From Tubulanus polymorphus (taxonomy: Eukaryota; Nemertea; Palaeonemertea; Tubulaniformes; Tubulanidae), in NCBI RefSeq assembly GCF_964204645.1, contig NC_134025.1:29606001-29666000 (forward strand): a stretch of 60,000 nucleotides of DNA, read 5' to 3'. Below are positions 57,601 through 60,000 of the stretch, piece after piece; positions within the stretch are counted from its first letter, which is position 1; each line of letters opens with the position of its first letter. The notes under the pieces were generated by a model that was not told the DNA's origin, made no database searches, and saw only the letters and a list, made by a program, of their open reading frames with translations. A program made the translations under genes and the position numbers.

Positions 57601-59741
57601 GACAAGCATTTCGAGATATAAGCCTGCTGAAAACAGTATGGTTCATTCTACAGTAGACTGCGTTTGCCTCGGATTTTTTGGGACAAGTTAATTCATTCCA
57701 GATATGCAGATTCTGGGCGCATGGATGGGTCATTATCACCACGAATTGGATCATTAAAATTTGTAATATATTGACGCGATGGGGCACGCGATAATCCGAG
57801 GTAATCGACTACGGGATAAACAGCGTCTACTGTATCAAATCGGGTGGAATATAGAAATAATATATTAGTAGAGAATAAGGATCATGGAACTAAATAAAAA
57901 GTGAATCGGTTGTAAACGAAAGAAAAATAATCATCATTTCCTAAATAAACGACTCGAGCAACTGCAGCAGCAGCAGCAGCAGCAGTGGCAGCTAACAACA
58001 AACACAGAACCACTTGAAGCAGCTGTATGAAGTATACCTTTAACCGGGACGTCGACTCGAAGACGTACATCACGACTTACTGAATTGCTACCCACAAAAC
58101 GACCACTACCAATGCGGCCAGCTTTATACACAAAAATCATACGATCAGTATACGGCAGGAGATATCCACAAAAATATTACCGGTATCTTAATATTCGTAT
58201 TGAAATTTAGTAACTTTCTTTTCTCAAATTTTCTATCCAATTAGGAAATACAGATATAAAGAAGAGATGATGAACGATGAAAAGTAATAGTTGCGAGAGA
58301 ATAAATGAAATAAATGAAGAGATGACATCTGACAACAGTTTGATTTATACATTAATACCATTATATATATATATATAATATGTATCTGAAATTACCTCTT
58401 GTATTCTGATATTGTACACCTATTATTGTAACATAAAGTATGTCATATTCAGTACTAATGATCTTATACGAATACACAGAACCACAAAGGGAACTGAGAA
58501 ATGCACAAACTCACCTGGTCGTTTAGCTGGTTCAGTTTTCGTGTCATCGCTCCTGCAATTAAAAAACATTGAATGCAAATTCAACAAAATCACATGATAA
58601 AATCTCTAATCAATTTGCTATTCTGAACAACCCCTCAAAACCAGTCTGGATGACCAAAAATTGAAGGAATGGTTATCAAGTATGGACCATCTAGATAGGC
58701 GGGGGGTGTAATACCAGGCACTGAATCTGTTCCGAAGTTCACACTCTCGAAGGTCGAGAATGATTTACTTACCCCTCGTTTTTATCGAGATCCCATTCTC
58801 TTCTCCAATCTCCTTCTTGATTTCGTTGTCTTTCGATTCTCGATGAATCAATTTGTTCTCGTTCTTTTTTCCACTCGGAGTACGCTTGTCTCTCGCGACC
58901 GGTCATTCGTACGGTTAATTCCATCTTCGATCGAGGACCGCCCCTTCCACCTCTCCTCGCTCCGCGCTGAAAATCACTCGGTTATGTAAAAATCATGTTA
59001 ATTGTTTTATCGGGAGCCCCCCGGGTATAAGGGTATTGCGCATGACATTAAACCTTAGTTTGTTTGCAAATCAAATAACGTGAGAGTTAATCTAGAACTG
59101 TGGACCCTGATTAATAGACAAAAAGCCGATACCTGTCTATCGTGGTTTATCTGTTTCGGCACGTTATCAAAATTTGCTCCTCCGAAATTGGACGGATGAC
59201 GGCGACTTTTATTGGCCGATTGTTGTTTATCGTCTCGGTCGTTCTCGGTCGCTGCCGTCTCCGTTTCTGAATTATTACTGAACGCGTTATCACGACTTCG
59301 ATCGGCGAGGAAATTATAAACCGGGTCCGGAGGAGGTCCGCCCTGAAAACAAACAAACCACATCACGATCAGATTAAAATAAGATCAGAGTTTTCGATGC
59401 ATCACTAGTATGAATCCTGTAATAAGAAGAGTTTATACCTCCTGATTAGGTGAAGGAGGAGGTCTGTTGTGTTGAGGTGGACCGGATACGGGTCTCGGGC
59501 GTCTGACGCCTGATTCCCCGTCTCGTGTCTGTCTCATCTGAGGTCGTTTATCCCAGTCTCCCGACGCTCTGTGATCCTGTTTCGTCGAGGAACGCTGATC
59601 CTGATCGCCGCCACTCGGGAATCGTTTTTGCGGCGAATGTCGTTCGTCGCGCTCGTTGAAATTCCGCGGAATCATCTGCGGTCGTTTGGGTCGCATAGAA
59701 ACGTCTGATTTATCACTATCATTCATTCTTTTTGTCACCTC
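54577..59741 (-). CDS. CCDC9: CCDC9-family protein, partial (5' end outside window)
   Basis: Exons, 5' to 3': 59741-59439, 59342-59133, 58966-58773, 58552-58515, 58121-58038, 56932-55286, 54686-54577 (TAA). All junctions are GT-AG and phases agree, giving 861 visible residues; the N-terminal coiled coil is beyond the window. Three blocks identify the family: DPVYNFLAD (vertebrate NPVRNFLDD), NFGGANFDNV (NWGGPDFERV) and MTGRERQAYSEWKKEREQID with GDWRREWDLDK. Mammalian CCDC9 has about 530 residues, so this protein is much longer, mainly through exon 6. Family members are RNA-associated, and a link to exon junction complexes has been reported in mammals; the biochemical role is poorly defined. 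RGG repeats and the acidic tail fit RNA or RNP binding (inference). It could equally be the orthologue of both CCDC9 and CCDC9B. Confidence 0.9.
55286..56932 (-). CDS. CCDC9: CCDC9-like visible exon 6 (RG-rich then acidic region)
   Basis: The largest exon, 1647 bases. It opens with VGSGRLPSPRGRGTSVPV and RG repeats, then a KERKLFVKIDNDYAKK block, then PISPRGG repeats. A DSFYNTDEEDLDIEQYRLKL block leads into several hundred Asp/Glu/Ser-rich residues, comparable with the acidic C-terminal region of mammalian CCDC9 but longer. ATTTCAG acceptor, GTAAGT donor, phase 1. Long frames on the opposite strand (55732-56200) are shadows of its biased composition. Confidence 0.92.
57010..57175. mobile_element. 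decayed foldback element with hammerhead-like cores (FB4)
   Basis: Two inverted CCTGAAGATGA motifs (minus 57075, plus 57099) face away from each other and are followed by hairpins. In the left arm GAAAC has decayed to AAAAT; the right arm keeps TTGAAAGG. It is the same family as the element at 16662-16915. Intron of the CCDC9-like gene. Confidence 0.55.
58038..58121 (-). CDS. CCDC9: CCDC9-like visible exon 5 (possible cassette exon)
   Basis: Eighty-four bases coding AGRIGSGRFVGSNSVSRDVR and LRVDVPVK; phase 1 at both ends, so it can be included or skipped without a frameshift. TATAAAG acceptor, GTATAC donor. Its GSGR start resembles VGSGR at the start of the next exon. No homology support outside this gene. 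Confidence 0.55.
58515..58552 (-). CDS. CCDC9: CCDC9-like visible exon 4 (microexon)
   Basis: Thirty-eight bases coding SDDTKTEPAKRP with split codons at both ends (phase 2 in, phase 1 out). ATTGCAG acceptor, GTGAGT donor. Confidence 0.75.
58773..58966 (-). CDS. CCDC9: CCDC9-like visible exon 3 (signature block)
   Basis: Starts with an RGG-type stretch (RGARRGGRGGPRSK), then VRMTGRERQAYSEWKKEREQ and QEGDWRREWDLDKNE, the family signature. TTTTCAG acceptor, GTAAGT donor, phase 2. Confidence 0.95.
59133..59342 (-). CDS. CCDC9: CCDC9-like visible exon 2 (conserved core)
   Basis: Seventy codons. GGPPPDPVYNFLADRSRDN matches the PNPVRNFLDDPRR block and RRHPSNFGGANFDNV matches RHGRNWGGPDFERV. TTTTCAG acceptor, GTATCG donor, phase 0. 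Confidence 0.93.
59439..59741 (-). CDS. CCDC9: CCDC9-like visible exon 1 (Arg/Pro-rich)
   Basis: Begins EVTKRMNDSDKSDVSMRPKR after a TTTTTTAG acceptor, so it is internal and its Met is not the start. Basic, disordered sequence ending RPPPSPNQE at a GTATAA donor. 101 codons, phase 0 at both ends. Confidence 0.88.
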
Positions 59742-60000
59742 CTAAAAAACAAATATTCAAATGAATGTTACCTTTCATCTATATTGTAAATTTGCATTCT
59801 CCACTTACTCATCAATTCGTTGGTTATCTCTTTAATCTATACCTTTGCCCCGGTTTCACAGACATCTCAAAGAGTTAACAATGATTATCCTCAAACTGAG
59901 TGACACCCATCGCATAGTAACAATGAGAAAACACGGTAGTAACTGATAGATTTCAAAATGTTCACAAGAATTATTTTGCCCCCCACATCTATTGAAGAAC

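Overview
The window is nuclear DNA from an animal, most likely a marine spiralian invertebrate such as a mollusc, annelid, nemertean or brachiopod. The reasons are AT-rich sequence, short GT-AG exons in long introns, tRNA-derived SINEs with ATT-rich tails, many MITE-like palindromes and microsatellites, and proteins closest to animal families known from vertebrates. The species cannot be named from sequence alone. There is no bacterial or viral gene organisation and no CRISPR array.

Two multi-exon genes lie head to tail on the minus strand. (1) EHBP1 (EH domain-binding protein 1) starts at 47202 and runs down to about 8429. I could place 20 coding exons with canonical splice sites and uninterrupted reading phase: the NT-C2 domain (exons 1-4), a disordered linker with NPF motifs (exons 5-7 and 9), a calponin-homology domain (exons 8-9), a second linker (exons 9-16) and the bMERB Rab-binding coiled coil (exons 17-20). 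A 21st, terminal exon at 8429-8519 is only a proposal. The product would be about 1103 residues. (2) A CCDC9-family gene enters from beyond the right edge, with its first visible exon at 59741, and ends at a TAA at 54577. It has seven visible exons, the largest (55286-56932) coding for an RGG/SPRGG-rich start and a long acidic tail. Between the genes, 47216-54576 should hold the 3' UTR of the CCDC9-like gene and the promoter and 5' UTR of EHBP1. The left 8.4 kb has no gene I can support and is rich in tandem repeats.

The genes belong to different pathways: EHBP1 links endosomal Rab and EHD proteins to membrane and actin, and CCDC9 proteins are RNA-associated. Nothing in the sequence suggests that they work together.

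The most interesting non-genic signal is a family of inverted-repeat elements in introns of both genes (16662-16915, 37682-37923, 43090-43281, 57010-57175). Each carries one or two copies of a core of the form CTGANGA, hairpin, GAAAC, resembling the hammerhead ribozyme cores reported in Penelope-like retroelements. Also notable are two diverged copies of a 32-bp palindrome flanked by 7-8-bp direct repeats, a 269-bp palindromic element filled with a 20-bp palindromic satellite, a piggyBac-like MITE, and a broken plus-strand reading frame inside an EHBP1 intron.
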